Shown in pieces: positions 10,769-22,186 of a stretch of DNA of 64,000 nt. A program made the translations under genes and the position numbers. Source of the DNA: Marsupella aquatica (Eukaryota; Marchantiophyta). Where the stretch lies: the NCBI GenBank assembly GCA_973895155.1, contig OZ316898.1:13578001-13642000 (forward strand), in the 5' to 3' direction. Position 1 is the first letter of the stretch. The number at the start of each line of letters is the position of its first letter. The notes beneath the pieces are model-generated. The model saw only the letters and a program-made list of their open reading frames with translations. It searched no databases and had not been told where the DNA came from.

Positions 10769-11185
10769 ATGGGAAACGTGTGCTCCAACACTTCCGCTAC
10801 CGCGGTGGGAACTGCTGTTTCTGACGAGCTGTCGAGGCCAAAGAAGAAGAGGAGCGTAGTCGGAAATATGATCCACAACGTCAAAAAGAAGATGAGACCC
10901 AAGCCAAAATGGAATGAGTCGAAACCTGAGCAGGATAAAGTGAGAAAGAACCATAGTGAACTAGATGACCACGTCGAGAAGAGAAAGCCCCAGCCCCCAA
11001 AACCGAAGAAGGTGCCCAAACCTAAAGCGTACAATCAAAGTGATGGAGTACCAGAAGAGTTTGGGTATGGTGGCTCCGCTCCCGAAACTGGAGTCTTCGG
11101 ACACGGCGGGGACGGCGGCCACTATGGTGGGGACGGTGGCCACTTTGGTGGGGACGGCGGCGATGGCGGGGACGGCGGTTTCTAA
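10769..11185 (+). CDS. Small basic, Gly-rich protein with N-myristoylation motif, copy 2
   Basis: An uninterrupted 138-codon frame. M-G-N-V-C-S-N at the N terminus fits N-myristoylation with a neighbouring Cys available for palmitoylation, a combination known to anchor plant proteins to the plasma membrane. Residues about 24-55 are strongly basic (K-K-K-R-S, V-K-K-K-M-R-P-K-P-K). Residues 70-91 are K/P-rich. The last 27 residues are built from H-G-G-D-G-G and G-G-D-G-G repeats ending in F. It shares the myristoyl/basic layout with the frame 0.9 kb upstream. No catalytic motif is visible and I know no family match. The low-complexity C terminus arises from GGGGACGGCGGC-type DNA repeats, which can expand quickly. 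Confidence 0.5.
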   Translation: MGNVCSNTSATAVGTAVSDELSRPKKKRSVVGNMIHNVKKKMRPKPKWNESKPEQDKVRKNHSELDDHVEKRKPQPPKPKKVPKPKAYNQSDGVPEEFGYGGSAPETGVFGHGGDGGHYGGDGGHFGGDGGDGGDGGF

Positions 11186-14100
11186 TCACATGATTTGAAG
11201 TCTGACTGAATTTTGGAGCCCATGATCGCTACAGCCGGCATTTGGCCCTTCCGGACTCACAGCATTCCATACGCCCAAACGACTTCATATTTATTTCCAT
11301 TTGTACACAGGTACAATCATGCTGGTTTGGGTAGCACACGAGAACAATTCAATCATGGCTTTGATCTTTTAAGGGTCATATGCTAGGTCCACACCGCCGA
11401 GTCTAACCAAAGGTATGGCCCTAGCTGCTGCAACGTTTTGTACATGTTCTGAACAATCAACTGCTGATATCACCGGATCGAGGATGACATCGATCGGAGA
11501 TAGAATTTGTTCTTTGCTGTGCTGAGCAGACGGATGCTTCAAAATGGTTTAAAGAGGTAGCAAAGTTGTAATTCAAGTCACAAACTTAAACTTGAGCAGA
11601 GCCGACTGAATAAGGGTGACTACGACATCCCGAGCTCGGTTTGTCAGCCGCCCATCGTTGCATAGGTAGCAGCATCAATCCGTAATTAGATTCTATTTTG
11701 CACTTAGCAAATCCCAGCTAGTTACAGTCTGAATGTTGTGACCAAATGTGATCAGTGCCTTCTCAGTGAAGAAATCATCAAAGTAGTAGCGTCCTCTCTA
11801 TACTTAAATAATATGATCACCTTTTTTATGGCTTTGTGGTCAGCATCGGTACGGTGGATCCGAGTCTAGATCCACCCACCTATGAGGAAAATAATTTCCT
11901 GAACTTCATCTGTTGACTTAATGCAATATATATGTGCCTGTATGTTGACTGCATTACATTGAGTTCATGCACTTATTGTCTTGACTTCGAAGCTGGGTAA
12001 TGGAAGGATTCCGAGACTCTTTGTGAGATAGAGATGGCCGAGAATCGTCTCGTTCAGGCTCACACTCGAGTGTTTTGAAATTATTCTCTGCACTCTAATA
12101 CTGGATTTCATACAGAACGCGTTACAAGATGCGAGATTATTGCACACACAGAGACAGAGTGATTGAGAAACAGCCAAAATCATCCTCAAATGGACCAAGG
12201 GTCATCGTCTATAAATGATCATGCACATTCACGTTCACTACTAAGGTACTCAATTGATGTCACATGTGACACCCTAGTAGCCTACCACCTGGTACAACGA
12301 AGAATTAGCAGAACGGTCAAGAGAAATCCTCCCTTAAAACCTTATTTGCCAAAATGTCAGGGCAAGACCAGACAATGCTGGCCAGTAAACCGGCTCTTCA
12401 ATCGGCCTCGCTTTCAAATTCTCAATATAACAGAGAACAGCATCACACGACCTTCTTGCCACGAACAAATTGTACAGTAAGGATGAGCAACAAGCGCCCT
12501 TTGCATAGATGACATCCAGAGAAAATATGATGATGTAGTGCATCATCGCCGTTCATAAAACTTTGCAGATCGATAGAGAATGTTCTGCGCGCAGTCAGGA
12601 AATTCAAGCAAGTCAATCAGCAAGGGAAGCAAGTCAATCTGGAAAACTTGCGAGGGCAGAAGAAAAAGACGAGTCAGCCAGAATAAATTTCCGTTTAGGT
12701 GTTCGATTTTAATTCTGTGCGTCAAAGAAACAACTCGAACGGTAAATACTCATACGATTTGACAGTAGCGGTACAATCATAAATAATCTAATCTCCTCCG
12801 TACGTAGCACGCTAATGTTCAGCTCATGACAGAATCTTGTAGTACCGACAATCTGGGTGACAGTCACCTCGACATTCCTCCACTCAGCTGTCATCAGATA
12901 TCTAGCTTGCTGTGATGGACGTGATTGACCTACTCGGGGTCCGCCATTAAGGTACTCGACCCACTCTATCTGAAAGTAGTAATATAATGTGTGCACTAGT
13001 GATCTAAATAAAATAATGAAGTTTATCATAGACTCTGGAGGGATATCGTACACGGTATATGTTATATTTTGATGTCCTCTGAAAGTGGTCTTATTCTCAT
13101 CCACGAGTGGACGTACCCATCATTATCAAAAGCGAAAGCACCCGTCTTATTCATGAGTTGATGCACAGTCGATCGCCCGGTTAATCTTCGTGCCTGCTGA
13201 AAGAAAAGCAAGAAAATAATGGACCAACACCCCAAGCAAGGAAATGAAATTAATCGTATTAATCATTTTACTATGCCAGTGGCCAGCAACCTCGAGATTC
13301 GTATAATTATCATGGTACGTTTTCACGGTTGAGACGTTGCTATTGAGCTTTGTCAAGTACGAGAACATTAATTTGGGATCACGAGGGAGAAACCTGAATA
13401 AACGTGAATTTCGAGGAGAGTGATCGGGCTGAGCTTGGAAGCACAGATATGACAAAAAGCTCAGAGATGACATAGTTAGATCGTTTAATCTACGTTTACG
13501 AATTGGCGATTTCTCTGGTTTGGATGTGAGTTCTTAGTGGCCGACATAGTGTTCTTTGATATAAGAGCCCACATTCGAGTCTAGCAATTTACTGATTTTC
13601 TCTCACACAAACGCATTGCAGCATATAAGCATGGGATATGATTTTGGTGGTTAGGCCGTTGTCTTCGCTACATCGATGGAGATAGCAAGGACCCGAATGT
13701 GACTGTGAAGACTAGTTCCAAGGGCACGTTCATCCAATATCCAATACTACCTTACGATGGCACAAATTTCCTACGTTTCTCGTCCAAGATCAGTAGTCCT
13801 CGGACACGGGAGGCCGATCCCTATATTTGGGAGGTGATGGAAATTGCGAAAGTTTTTGGAGATAGAATTAAATGTTGGCACCAGTTATTCGAGGTCGATG
13901 CGTACTACAGATGGACTGAGGTGACAGAAAGTGGAAAGAGTTTCTTGGATTGATGTGTATGAGACCTTCTCGTGGGTCATCGTTCTTCGTGGGTCATCGT
14001 GCATGGCGCTTCTCTCCGTTGTTCGTCTTATTGATCTAGTCAATTGCTGCACTCAGCCATAGCTCCAGCTCGATATCGTTTGCTAGCTGCAGTTACGTGA

Positions 14101-14618
14101 AGCATGATCTTTTGTTAAGCCACGTTTTGATCGGGGCAGTTGCTGATAGCTTTGGTGGGGCTATAAACGACTGGCTATAAACTATAGTGAGGTATCACAA
14201 GTCTACTTATGCGAACGCAGCCCAGGAAGATGAGTCGTATGAAAAGCTTATAACTAGCCAAAGCGGCAAGAGGACATCTTACCATTTCATACAATTAATC
14301 AACGTTTTGCCTAGAGACCCTGTTAAATCATCTCAAAATAGGCGGCAGCTGCTGTGGATGTAATAAATTACAAGGTAAAGTGGTACACAACATGACCACC
14401 ACAGGGCTTCAGATTGTTTCTGTTCATCGGCTGAACCCATCTTCAGAGTCTGCAGGAACAAAGATTTCTAAAACGTTTACAAATACTCCAAATATGAGTT
14501 TCCTAGAAGTTACAAAGTGAGCTCTACTATCTGACAGCCCTCATGGAAAGGTCCTACTTTCACGTTATTTGACAGAAATTACAATGTCGACAAATTAGGG
14601 GAGACGAGGCTCGTTGCT
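11186..14618. other. Spacer with relics and unassigned ORFs
   Basis: No confidently coding sequence. Two things stand out. The minus-strand frame 13147-13473 has a real ATG and a hydrophobic stretch, but no family signature. The frame 12709-13104 (minus) has good acceptor-like sites (CTACTTTCAG) and could be exonic. A plus-strand frame at 13699-13953 is similarly unassigned. A relic of the small-gene family is listed separately at 12190. Confidence 0.4.
12190..12240 (+). pseudogene. Relic 5' end of the small myristoylation-motif gene family
   Basis: The 24 bases around this ATG (12187-12210) match the start region of the 9860 gene at 22 of 24 positions. The second codon has changed from Gly to Asp (M-D-Q-G-S-S-S), which would abolish myristoylation. 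Downstream the similarity is lost and no basic block follows in frame. It looks like a third, decayed copy. Confidence 0.4.
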
Positions 14619-16796
14619 TCAACTGCTCCTTGCATTCTCAATAGCTTTGACAAGATCTGGGTATTTAGCTCCACTGACTTCCCCGGCCAGCTCATTCTTC
14701 TTGAAGATCTTGAAAGTAGGCACAACTCGGATCCCCAGCTCCTTAGCCAGTACCTTCAAAACACCAATCTCACATTTCAGTGTCGTCTCATGCTTGTTCC
14801 TCTATCAATCCATCAATAATATAGATTAACATACTTCTACAACCATTCGCCAAATAAAGCTCGCATATCATTCAAACACTTCCATTAATGCAGGTAACAA
14901 CACTGATATCCGTCGGCTTCAGTGTCCCTCCATAGCTTATAAACAACCTTGCTCAAAATAAGGCTACCGGGCCAAATCTAGTGGGATGTGCATCCAGCTA
15001 GTACAGCACAGAAAATCTTATCAAGAAAATTATCCAGCAAACCATTCTTTCCCTGAGGCACAAACCTTGTTGTGTTGGTTGCAGTCGAGTTTCAAGAAAA
15101 TCACGTCATCCATCTGCTCCGCCAGCTTGATGATTTTTGGTAGCATAAGCTTGCAAGGTCCGCACCTAACAGTGAAAAGTGTATGAGGTCTCATTAGACA
15201 CGAAGTACACATTTGGCAAACTCTGACGTGTCTGACAGAAAACAATAACATTAGGGACACTTAAATTCCAGTAACTTTCTAAGCAGACTACTGCTTCGAT
15301 CTAGATTACCTCAGACCTTGTCTATGATAAAATGACCAGTTTGAATCCCTCTGTATTGAAAGTGAAGTATTTCCTAACCCAACTGAAGTTAAGAAATATC
15401 CCTTTCCAATTACTCTCAGAAAAGCCCGTACAGCGCGTCACACTGAGTCCAGTGAGAAGAGAATAAACTAAGATAGACGTTGAATTTACTGAATGAAGAA
15501 GGCTCTACTGTTTCCACTTCTTGGACAAGTCATGCTGAAGTCCCAATCAGTCCAAGCGGAGAATTGCCCAAGATGAATTGTGATAGCAGTTCACCACAGA
15601 AGCTCCAAGCAAGGGTGAGCAGGTGAGCCCTTGTGCAAACAGATATGGGAGAGAGGTTTGAGAGGTTTCCGTGCAACCTAGATTCACCCAAAGACATATC
15701 ATGGGACCAAGTAAACGCCGACCCTAGCAATGTAAGTGAGCCTCTAAGTCGACTGGTCAAACGTATCATAACCTAATAGAAAATATACTCCTCACTACTT
15801 TGGTTTTCTTGACTAGCCCATCTTGCTCTTCAAAAGGAATAAAGACAGAGGGACATGTGGGATTGCGCTTGCGACAGCGTCCTTAATGGCTTTACAGTAC
15901 AGGGAGGATCACAGAATTCGTCGTTCACCTTGATCTACGTCGGTGTTAGCAAGATGACCGCAGTCCAACAGGACAATATTACAGACGATAAATTTCGTCT
16001 ATTTCATGGTGACGCCGACCAATGCAAAGATCCCAATCGAGGTAGAGCCCGACTAGAGCTGGGTTGGACAGAGGCAGACTCAGATTCTACTGAAGCACAA
16101 TGTCATACAGGATCAATTGCTCTTACAAGTTTACTGCGACTGGACGAGAACTCCGTCCCCTCCATTATGTGCTTGTTGTCACGTACTTGGCAAGAGAAAC
16201 CACATCAATCTAAATGAGAGAATGAATTCTCAAAGGAAAGTCGAGAATAGATATACTTAACCACTGAACAAGAAGGAATTTCAAAGCAAACATCAGTCTA
16301 TTGTACCGAAAAGGCATTCCATAGCCAAAGGTCTTCAATTGTCATCTGTTCAATATGCCCTTCTGAGCACTAGTCTATCATTCCGAATACCAGGCAATTG
16401 GGCAACCACTGACGGCTTCCGAGCGACATACCATTGAGTGTACATGTCCAAAACCACCACCTTCTCTCCAGCAGACTTCACAATTGGCCAGAACGAGTCC
16501 TTATCCACCTCCGTGACACCCCCAGAGTTCAACTCAGTCGAAAGCGCTGGGGTGGTGGTAGCCGTCCCCACTTCCAATTGCTCTGCTCTCGCCACTCCTC
16601 CTCTCTTACTGGAAACCCGAAGCGGCGCCACTGGCCTCACAGCTCCAAGCCTCACTCCCTGCAATGACGATCCCGAATTCATCAACAAACTCCTCCCTCT
16701 GATTCCTCTCTGAGCCCCGCATTCCACCGTCGATAGACTCCCCCATTGTGATCCCACACCCCCAGCAACTGACAGGATCATGGCCATCACTCGCAC
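14619..16796 (-). CDS. TRXF: Thioredoxin f, chloroplast precursor
   Basis: Three-exon gene: 16432-16796, 15066-15165, 14619-14753, giving about 199 aa with GT-AG introns in phases 2 and 0. Residues 1 to about 85 are a Ser/Ala/Arg-rich plastid transit peptide. The thioredoxin fold follows with E-V-D-K-D-S-F-W-P-I-V-K, V-V-L-D-M-Y-T-Q-W and the redox site W-C-G-P-C-K at residues 122-127. The WCGPC Trp codon spans intron 1. L-D-C-N-Q carries the third Cys typical of f-type thioredoxins, and V-V-P-T-F-K-I-F holds the cis-Pro. Reduced by ferredoxin-thioredoxin reductase, TRX f activates Calvin-cycle enzymes such as fructose-1,6-bisphosphatase in the light. Intron 1 is long (1.27 kb). The third exon start, after TTTTGAAG, has a weak pyrimidine tract but gives the family-consistent join L-A-K-E-L-G. 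Confidence 0.92.
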
Positions 16797-16985
16797 TTCA
16801 CTTTACTAGCTGTTCCGACTTCCTTCCACCCTTAGTGCAGAGTCAAGCTAGCGCTCTGCTCTAAAGTTTGGGCAAATCCTCTTCGTCTACTATAAACTTC
16901 GCCAGCCTTATCGTGTCTAAGAAACCCAGAATGACGCACAATTGTTCAGTTTTTGAAAATTCGACATGCCGGCTCAGCAGGGATC
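16797..16985. promoter_or_regulatory. Short divergent intergenic region (putative bidirectional promoter)
   Basis: Only 189 bases separate the TRX f start codon (minus) from the ATG of the plus-strand gene at 16986, so both 5' UTRs and core promoters must share this stretch. No clear TATA box is visible in either direction. Sharing is inferred from geometry alone. Confidence 0.4.
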
Positions 16986-18624
16986 ATGAATCTCGTTGCG
17001 AATTGTGCCGTCTTGGGATTTTTGTCCAAGCCTCTGTGTGCCACACAAGCTTTTGGCTCTCGACGGGATTGTGGACGAGAAGCCTCCTTCAGGGCTAACC
17101 GCAGTCAACTCCACTCAACCCCGGTTAGCACTCCAAATGGAAGCAAGCATTTCGGTGAGTGTCTCTTTATGCTTTTCCTTGCTTTGGTTGTTTTCCCTTG
17201 CAATAAAACTTTCTTGAATAAATACAGTAAGTGGCCAAGGAGGAGCGTTTTTTTAGGGGCTAAAGAATTCACCAAACTCCATGTCAGCTCAAAGATTTGC
17301 CATTTTTGGCTAAATTTGACAGGATTTCTTTTTTCAATTAGTCACTTTTCCACTTAGCCAGACCCCCCATTCGCTGGAATCTGAAGTTTATCTTTAACTT
17401 TTTTGTTTTGGATTAGCCAGACCTCATTAACTAGAATCTCATAGTTATCCTTAATCTAAGGAGATCCAAATTACGTGAAAAAGAAAAAGAAAAGTAATAT
17501 TCTTAACGGCTTCTCTCGTTCACCAGGGGAGATCTTTCATCTAGGAAAATTAGATAAGGAATCTTATTAACATTTTCTCCTTGTCACAAAGTGCCATGTG
17601 TCACCTAGCAAAAAAGAAAAAACCTTAAAAGTTAGCCCTGCCCTGGAGCTCTTCAAGGAAAAGCAGGTGCCTAATGGCATGGTGACTCACACAGAGATCA
17701 TAGTATTTTGCTTTTCCTTTCACGCAAGTGAATTTTATTGCTCTCTCGACTAGGGAAAACCGAGCGAATGTGAGAAGTGGATCCTGACCGTCCATAGAGA
17801 ATTGCCACAACACCGATTGAAATAGTCAAAGCATATCACCCAATAATTCCCAGTCCGGCATGAACGAAGGAATCAATTTCATTGTAATTCTGCAATGTCA
17901 ACATGACGTACTTCACTCCAAATCTGAATCATGCTTTTCACAGAACAGTTTTCTTGCACCGAAAGACAGCCCTTAGTTGAACGGAGTAATGCAGCTTGAG
18001 TGACATCCACTGCTAACAGGTTCTCACGATGTATCGGGCTTTGAACAGGTGTAAACCGATCTCATGAGTCACACAGTCCATGAAAATTGCCATGGACAGC
18101 ATTACAGTCCGTCGGAACTTTCTTGTTCAGACATTCAGAGAATAAATAGGGGGGGTTCATGTTTTGAGTCACCGGGGTTTTAGTTTCAGACTTACCTGAG
18201 TATGTATTGCACTTTACTGATGACTAAACGTGCTTTTTCAAGACCCAGCAAAAACATCAATTGTGGTGGGCTGTGCTTCTCTGCACTAAGGTTAACATTG
18301 CTCTTCATGATATCCGAAGGAATGCTCTGAACCAATCTGGATCGTTTTTGTGGAGAACAGCGGCTCAGGCCTTAAGACCCTTCGAATGATCGTTATTGGA
18401 GGCATTATAGTTGCTCAATGTGCGAATTCAAGGTAAAGTGTGTCGTGGCGCTGACGACAGTGGAACGTCTTCGGACTGAACGTATCATTCGACGAGACTG
18501 CAATGCATTCGAACTCAAGAAAGGAGACTGTAGCAGCCATTCTAAAGTAGGTGCTCAGCTTCTTGGATTTTCTTTGGTCGTTGCTTCACTGGCTTGCGGC
18601 GGCTTCATACTCGTTTTTGAGTGA
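16986..18624 (+). CDS. Probable small plastid/membrane protein, exon structure partly unresolved
   Basis: The first exon, 16986-17154, begins with ATG and encodes a Ser/Arg/Ala-rich, acid-poor N terminus of 56 residues that looks like an organellar transit peptide. It ends at a good donor (CG|GTGAGT) in phase 1. The likely terminal exon lies in the frame ending at 18624. It reads an Arg-rich segment (E-R-L-R-T-E-R-I-I-R-R) and closes with one hydrophobic helix, L-L-G-F-S-L-V-V-A-S-L-A, then V-F-E. An acceptor at about 18458 (GACGACAG) keeps phase with exon 1. A middle exon after TTTTTCAAG at about 18240 is also possible. I do not recognise the protein. The layout, transit peptide plus a single C-terminal membrane span, suggests a small thylakoid or envelope protein. 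Intron 1 contains a dispersed repeat. Confidence 0.4.
17240..17640 (+). repeat. Dispersed AT-rich repeat, copy 1 (inside intron)
   Basis: Diverged copy of the sequence at 34855-35115. Shared landmarks, in order, are a CGCTA/GGCTAAA-type segment, a TTTTTGGC(T/G)A segment, TTAGCCAGA, AGAATCT, CCTTAA(A)TCTA(A/G)GGAGATC and AATAAGGAATCTT followed by CATTTTCTCC/CATCTTCTCC. No coding capacity, so probably a non-autonomous transposon. Confidence 0.5.
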
Positions 18625-19634
18625 AGGCTAACAGTGCCTATTTGGTGATTTGAGGATTGATAAATTTGGATCCACGCCAGTCAGCGCTGAACTCATTTCA
18701 CTGAAGCTTGACCACATTGCTATAAGTCCATAACACCTCCACATCCACTATAAAGACTGGGGTATGACATAACACTCTCCCAAGCTCCCCCACCACCCCA
18801 CCGTCACATCTCCGTAGTTGCCAGTGCGCGCACGTCTGTCAATTGCAAAGACAGGTCCCAACTCGTGTGCACCTCATCCCAGTTCGAAGTTCACATTCAC
18901 ATGCCTGCCACCAATTCTCAATCACGAGATGTGCAATCACAAAGAAATGTCAATTTTTCTGATTCTCGTCAATTTTTCTGATTCTGCCCTTCACATTGCT
19001 GGCCTCAGTCCTCATCATGACTTGGCAGAAAAGAAAAATTCCATTGCCAAAGATCACCTGTCATAGTGCAACTCCAGCACGAGATTGTAATCTTGTTTCG
19101 CCACAACATTACATCAATTCCTGAAGTTTTACGATTTTATGGTTTTGCACAAGGCATGAAGCCACCACTGATAAAACTTGCTCCTACCACAAGATAGCGT
19201 CAAATATCTCGTATCAGAAACTAAGTTTTATTATGTAACTGGGCCTTTAATACATTGAAGATGACAGCATCAAAATTGCGAAGAGGGCTATTGCTCTGCA
19301 GTATTTGGGCCAACCTTTCCGCGGTGAATGAACTACAACTACATAGGCCCGGCTCTGCATGATTCGTAAGAACTTTTCCACTGGTAAAACGAGTAAGCCT
19401 GACCAGAACATTCCTCAGCGGTATTTGGAACAAAAAGTTTCCCACTAGACTCAACTCATTATTATGTACAGGTCACGTTGGAATTAAGAGACGGGACGGG
19501 ACGGGACGGGACTAGCAGCAGCAGCAGCAGCAAAACACTCCGCCCACCAAAAATCCATCTCGGGGTTCACTTCCCCTATAACGTGCAGTCGATCCTAGCA
19601 TCATTTTGGGTCATCACTGGGGGGAAATCCTTAC
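18625..19634. other. Convergent spacer between two 3' ends
   Basis: Holds the 3' ends of the plus-strand small-protein gene and of ALG9 (minus). Two adjoining microsatellites lie at about 19489-19530: GGGAC repeated four times, then AGC/GCA repeats, within the expected ALG9 3' UTR. No gene recognised. Short frames such as 19221-19454 have no family signature. Confidence 0.5.
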
Positions 19635-21410
19635 TCAAAGAATGTCCCTTCTCCGGAGCAGTCTATACATGGCAAAAGTGTTCTTCCGTTGCCAACGCCA
19701 GGGAATAAATATTGCACGATGCAGAGCAGGTGAGAGCTCATTATCCAAGAAGGGCTGTTGCCATACCAGCTGCCACCTAGCCTCGTTATCCCCCCGGTAG
19801 GTTCTCCCTGGCCTGTCAAGCTTCAGTTCAATCAAAAACATACACATTTGATCATTCTCCAAAAATTGCTTAGGAGTGCCCTGGTTGTTCTTGTTGAAGT
19901 AGTGTGGCGCTGAAGCTGTCCCACCCAAGGTACCATTGAAGGGGAGAGGAAGAAGACCCTTCTCACCGTCATCTAGCCAACCAATCTGGTAGGGAGGGGT
20001 TGGCAAGAAGAAGGATGATGGGAACCGGTGCCACTCAGCCCCCACACAGACAACAGCAGCTCCAGTCGGATCTGTAGGTGTGATATTATTTCCTAATTGA
20101 CCAAGTTTCTGGTAAACCTGCAGTGGTGCTGAGTACCCATATAGCAGTGAGGCGTTCCTACTGTAAGAGAGCCCTAGTATGAGTGACAACATAAGGGTTC
20201 GTAAAGCCTTAACCAATAGGACAACTTTGGGCTCCTCGTTAGGAGCATGGTATCGAGGCCTAGGAAACAAGTCTGGGATTGCTTCGATCGTTGCAGCAGC
20301 TGCAAGACAAATCAATGGATAGATTGGATACAAAAACCTTTCCTCTTTATGTTCCTGGAGTGACATGAATCCCAACCACAAATACATGGGAGAGACCATG
20401 ACCATCAGCAGTGCATACTTTCTTCTGTAGATCAATGCAACCACTGGGAATATGAGTGCCAGTGGAAGGGCAAAATTGAAATTATTAAACCCATTCCGTA
20501 GATAGAAAAGTGGTCCTTCCACACCAAATAACTGACTATTCCCACCGCCAAAGACATTATACAAGACCAGATTGAGTACAGAGGATGTCCATTTGCCATA
20601 GAAGATTCGGTCGATTCCAGCTGAAATTGCCAAAGCAAAGATGGAAGTACTGAATCCTGCTAGAAAAACTGGCACGAACCCTCCTACGACAAAAGCATAC
20701 GCAACAAGAGGTAGAGTTGCCAGCACTGAGAAAGGCCACCCAAACACCACTCCCACAACAGCAACAGCCACTGCTGTCCCGGGTTTCCTGTACAGCAGTG
20801 CTGCTACGGCAAGAGTAATGGCATACATAGAGAATGTGCTGGGGAGAAGGCCAGTGCTCGCATTGAACAACGCGCTGGTGAAACAGAGAAGTACGAGAGT
20901 GTAAGCTCCCAATCTTCTTCCAAACACCTTAGCTGTGCCAGTCACCAACGTTGCCTCGGTGGTAGCGGAAACCAGCCCTAACAAGAGTTTCAGAAAATAG
21001 AACACCTTAACCTTCCCAGGGCCAGTGCCATACCACCAAGCCACTGGCTTGAGAATTGCTGCGTGAAACAAAATGTACAACCAAGAGCGTAGAGCGAACT
21101 CCGAACTGTACTCCCATGTTTGAAACCCCGTCCCATACAAGAGGTAGTGCAATGGTTCCAAGTAATTGAAAGCCTCGTCGCAGTCATGAATGAGGTTCGA
21201 CTGGGCGCTGAAGTATCTGGCCAAAGCTAGGGCGAAAAATGCAATTCCCCAGCTCAACTCTCCCTCGTTTCCAGCTCCTAATTTTGCTTCCCTTTTCGCC
21301 TTATCCTTCAACGAGTCTGCTCTCAATTCCTCAAACTGCTCCTGGGTCAAGTTCTCTTCCTGCCCAAACCTCTTCCTCCGCTGCCGTAACTCTGCCCCAT
21401 CTGTCTCCAT
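19635..21410 (-). CDS. ALG9: Alpha-1,2-mannosyltransferase ALG9 (dolichol-P-Man dependent)
   Basis: A single uninterrupted frame of about 591 aa from the chosen ATG at 21410. The enzyme is a GT22-family ER membrane protein that adds alpha-1,2-mannoses to the lipid-linked oligosaccharide (Man6 and Man8 steps) from dolichol-phosphate-mannose on the lumenal side, before N-glycosylation. Diagnostic features are the lumenal H-D-C-D-E-A-F-N-Y near residue 75, G-F-Q-T-W-E-Y-S, multiple hydrophobic helices, and the conserved H-K-E-E-R-F-L-Y-P-I-Y-P. Length fits the family. The frame extends 35 codons upstream to 21515, but those codons are GEE/RGEE repeats produced by a TCCTC microsatellite and are more likely 5' UTR. 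No introns interrupt the frame. Confidence 0.93.
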   Translation of the reverse strand: METDGAELRQRRKRFGQEENLTQEQFEELRADSLKDKAKREAKLGAGNEGELSWGIAFFALALARYFSAQSNLIHDCDEAFNYLEPLHYLLYGTGFQTWEYSSEFALRSWLYILFHAAILKPVAWWYGTGPGKVKVFYFLKLLLGLVSATTEATLVTGTAKVFGRRLGAYTLVLLCFTSALFNASTGLLPSTFSMYAITLAVAALLYRKPGTAVAVAVVGVVFGWPFSVLATLPLVAYAFVVGGFVPVFLAGFSTSIFALAISAGIDRIFYGKWTSSVLNLVLYNVFGGGNSQLFGVEGPLFYLRNGFNNFNFALPLALIFPVVALIYRRKYALLMVMVSPMYLWLGFMSLQEHKEERFLYPIYPLICLAAAATIEAIPDLFPRPRYHAPNEEPKVVLLVKALRTLMLSLILGLSYSRNASLLYGYSAPLQVYQKLGQLGNNITPTDPTGAAVVCVGAEWHRFPSSFFLPTPPYQIGWLDDGEKGLLPLPFNGTLGGTASAPHYFNKNNQGTPKQFLENDQMCMFLIELKLDRPGRTYRGDNEARWQLVWQQPFLDNELSPALHRAIFIPWRWQRKNTFAMYRLLRRRDIL

Positions 21411-21416
21411 TCCTCT

Positions 21417-21468
21417 GCTCTCCTCTCCTCTCCTCTCCTCTCCTCTCCTCTCCTCCCCTCTGCTCTCT
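21417..21468. repeat. (TCCTC)n microsatellite at the ALG9 5' end
   Basis: About nine near-perfect five-base repeats of CTCCT/TCTCC lie directly upstream of the preferred ALG9 start. They are in frame and open on the minus strand, so repeat-length change could alter a possible N-terminal extension. Confidence 0.85.
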
Positions 21469-22186
21469 TCACCTCTCGTCTCTCCAAGAAGCCCACAATT
21501 CCGTTCTTGAACCACTTTCTCCAGTTTCAGAACACGACGTTTCTGAATTAGGACTCTCCCACTCCAATCGCAAGTGTCAAGGAGGCCGGGGCTTCACTAC
21601 AAATATGTTATGACATTTCAAGAGCAAAGTCCGGATCTATAGAACATCGAGAAAGAGGGAACGAAAAGGATCAATTATCACTTACTCGAGAGCAGTACAG
21701 TCTGTATGGAGAGTCACATAAGGCCGCCTCTCACCGGGACTATTTTTAAGGTTGTTTTACACTTGGGACAAAAACAGAGAGATATACTTAATGGACCTCG
21801 TTTCTCCCCCCATGTACCAAAACGTTTCATTTTTCTCCTAAGCCACCTCCTGGCCCGGTACCATTTTGTGTCATAAATTATTTCACCTTGATTTTCAGTC
21901 CCTACAACACGGGAATTCCATGATTGTAGAACCCAGGATTGTTTACCATTGTTGGGTGTACATCCAACTACATAGCCTAAAACAGCTGAATATGAGTGGA
22001 GTGTCAAAACAGCATTTGGCCATGCAGCCCCCCAGTAAGAAATGGCACATCACAATTAGAATTTTAATAGAATATCTGCAAGTAGTCAGAGGTGTGATAG
22101 AAATTTTAGCCCAACCTCATCTGCAGGATGTAAAATCAAAATAGACACACAAATATCATGGAGTGAACTGAACTGCTAAGTATGAC

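Noticed and set aside
12709-13473. Possible unassigned multi-exon minus-strand gene
   Set aside because: Acceptor-like sites and open frames exist, but I could not assemble a phase-consistent model or recognise a family, so it is mentioned only in the spacer entry.
15855-16217. 120-aa plus-strand ORF
   Set aside because: Lies entirely inside TRX f intron 1 on the opposite strand and has no family signature.
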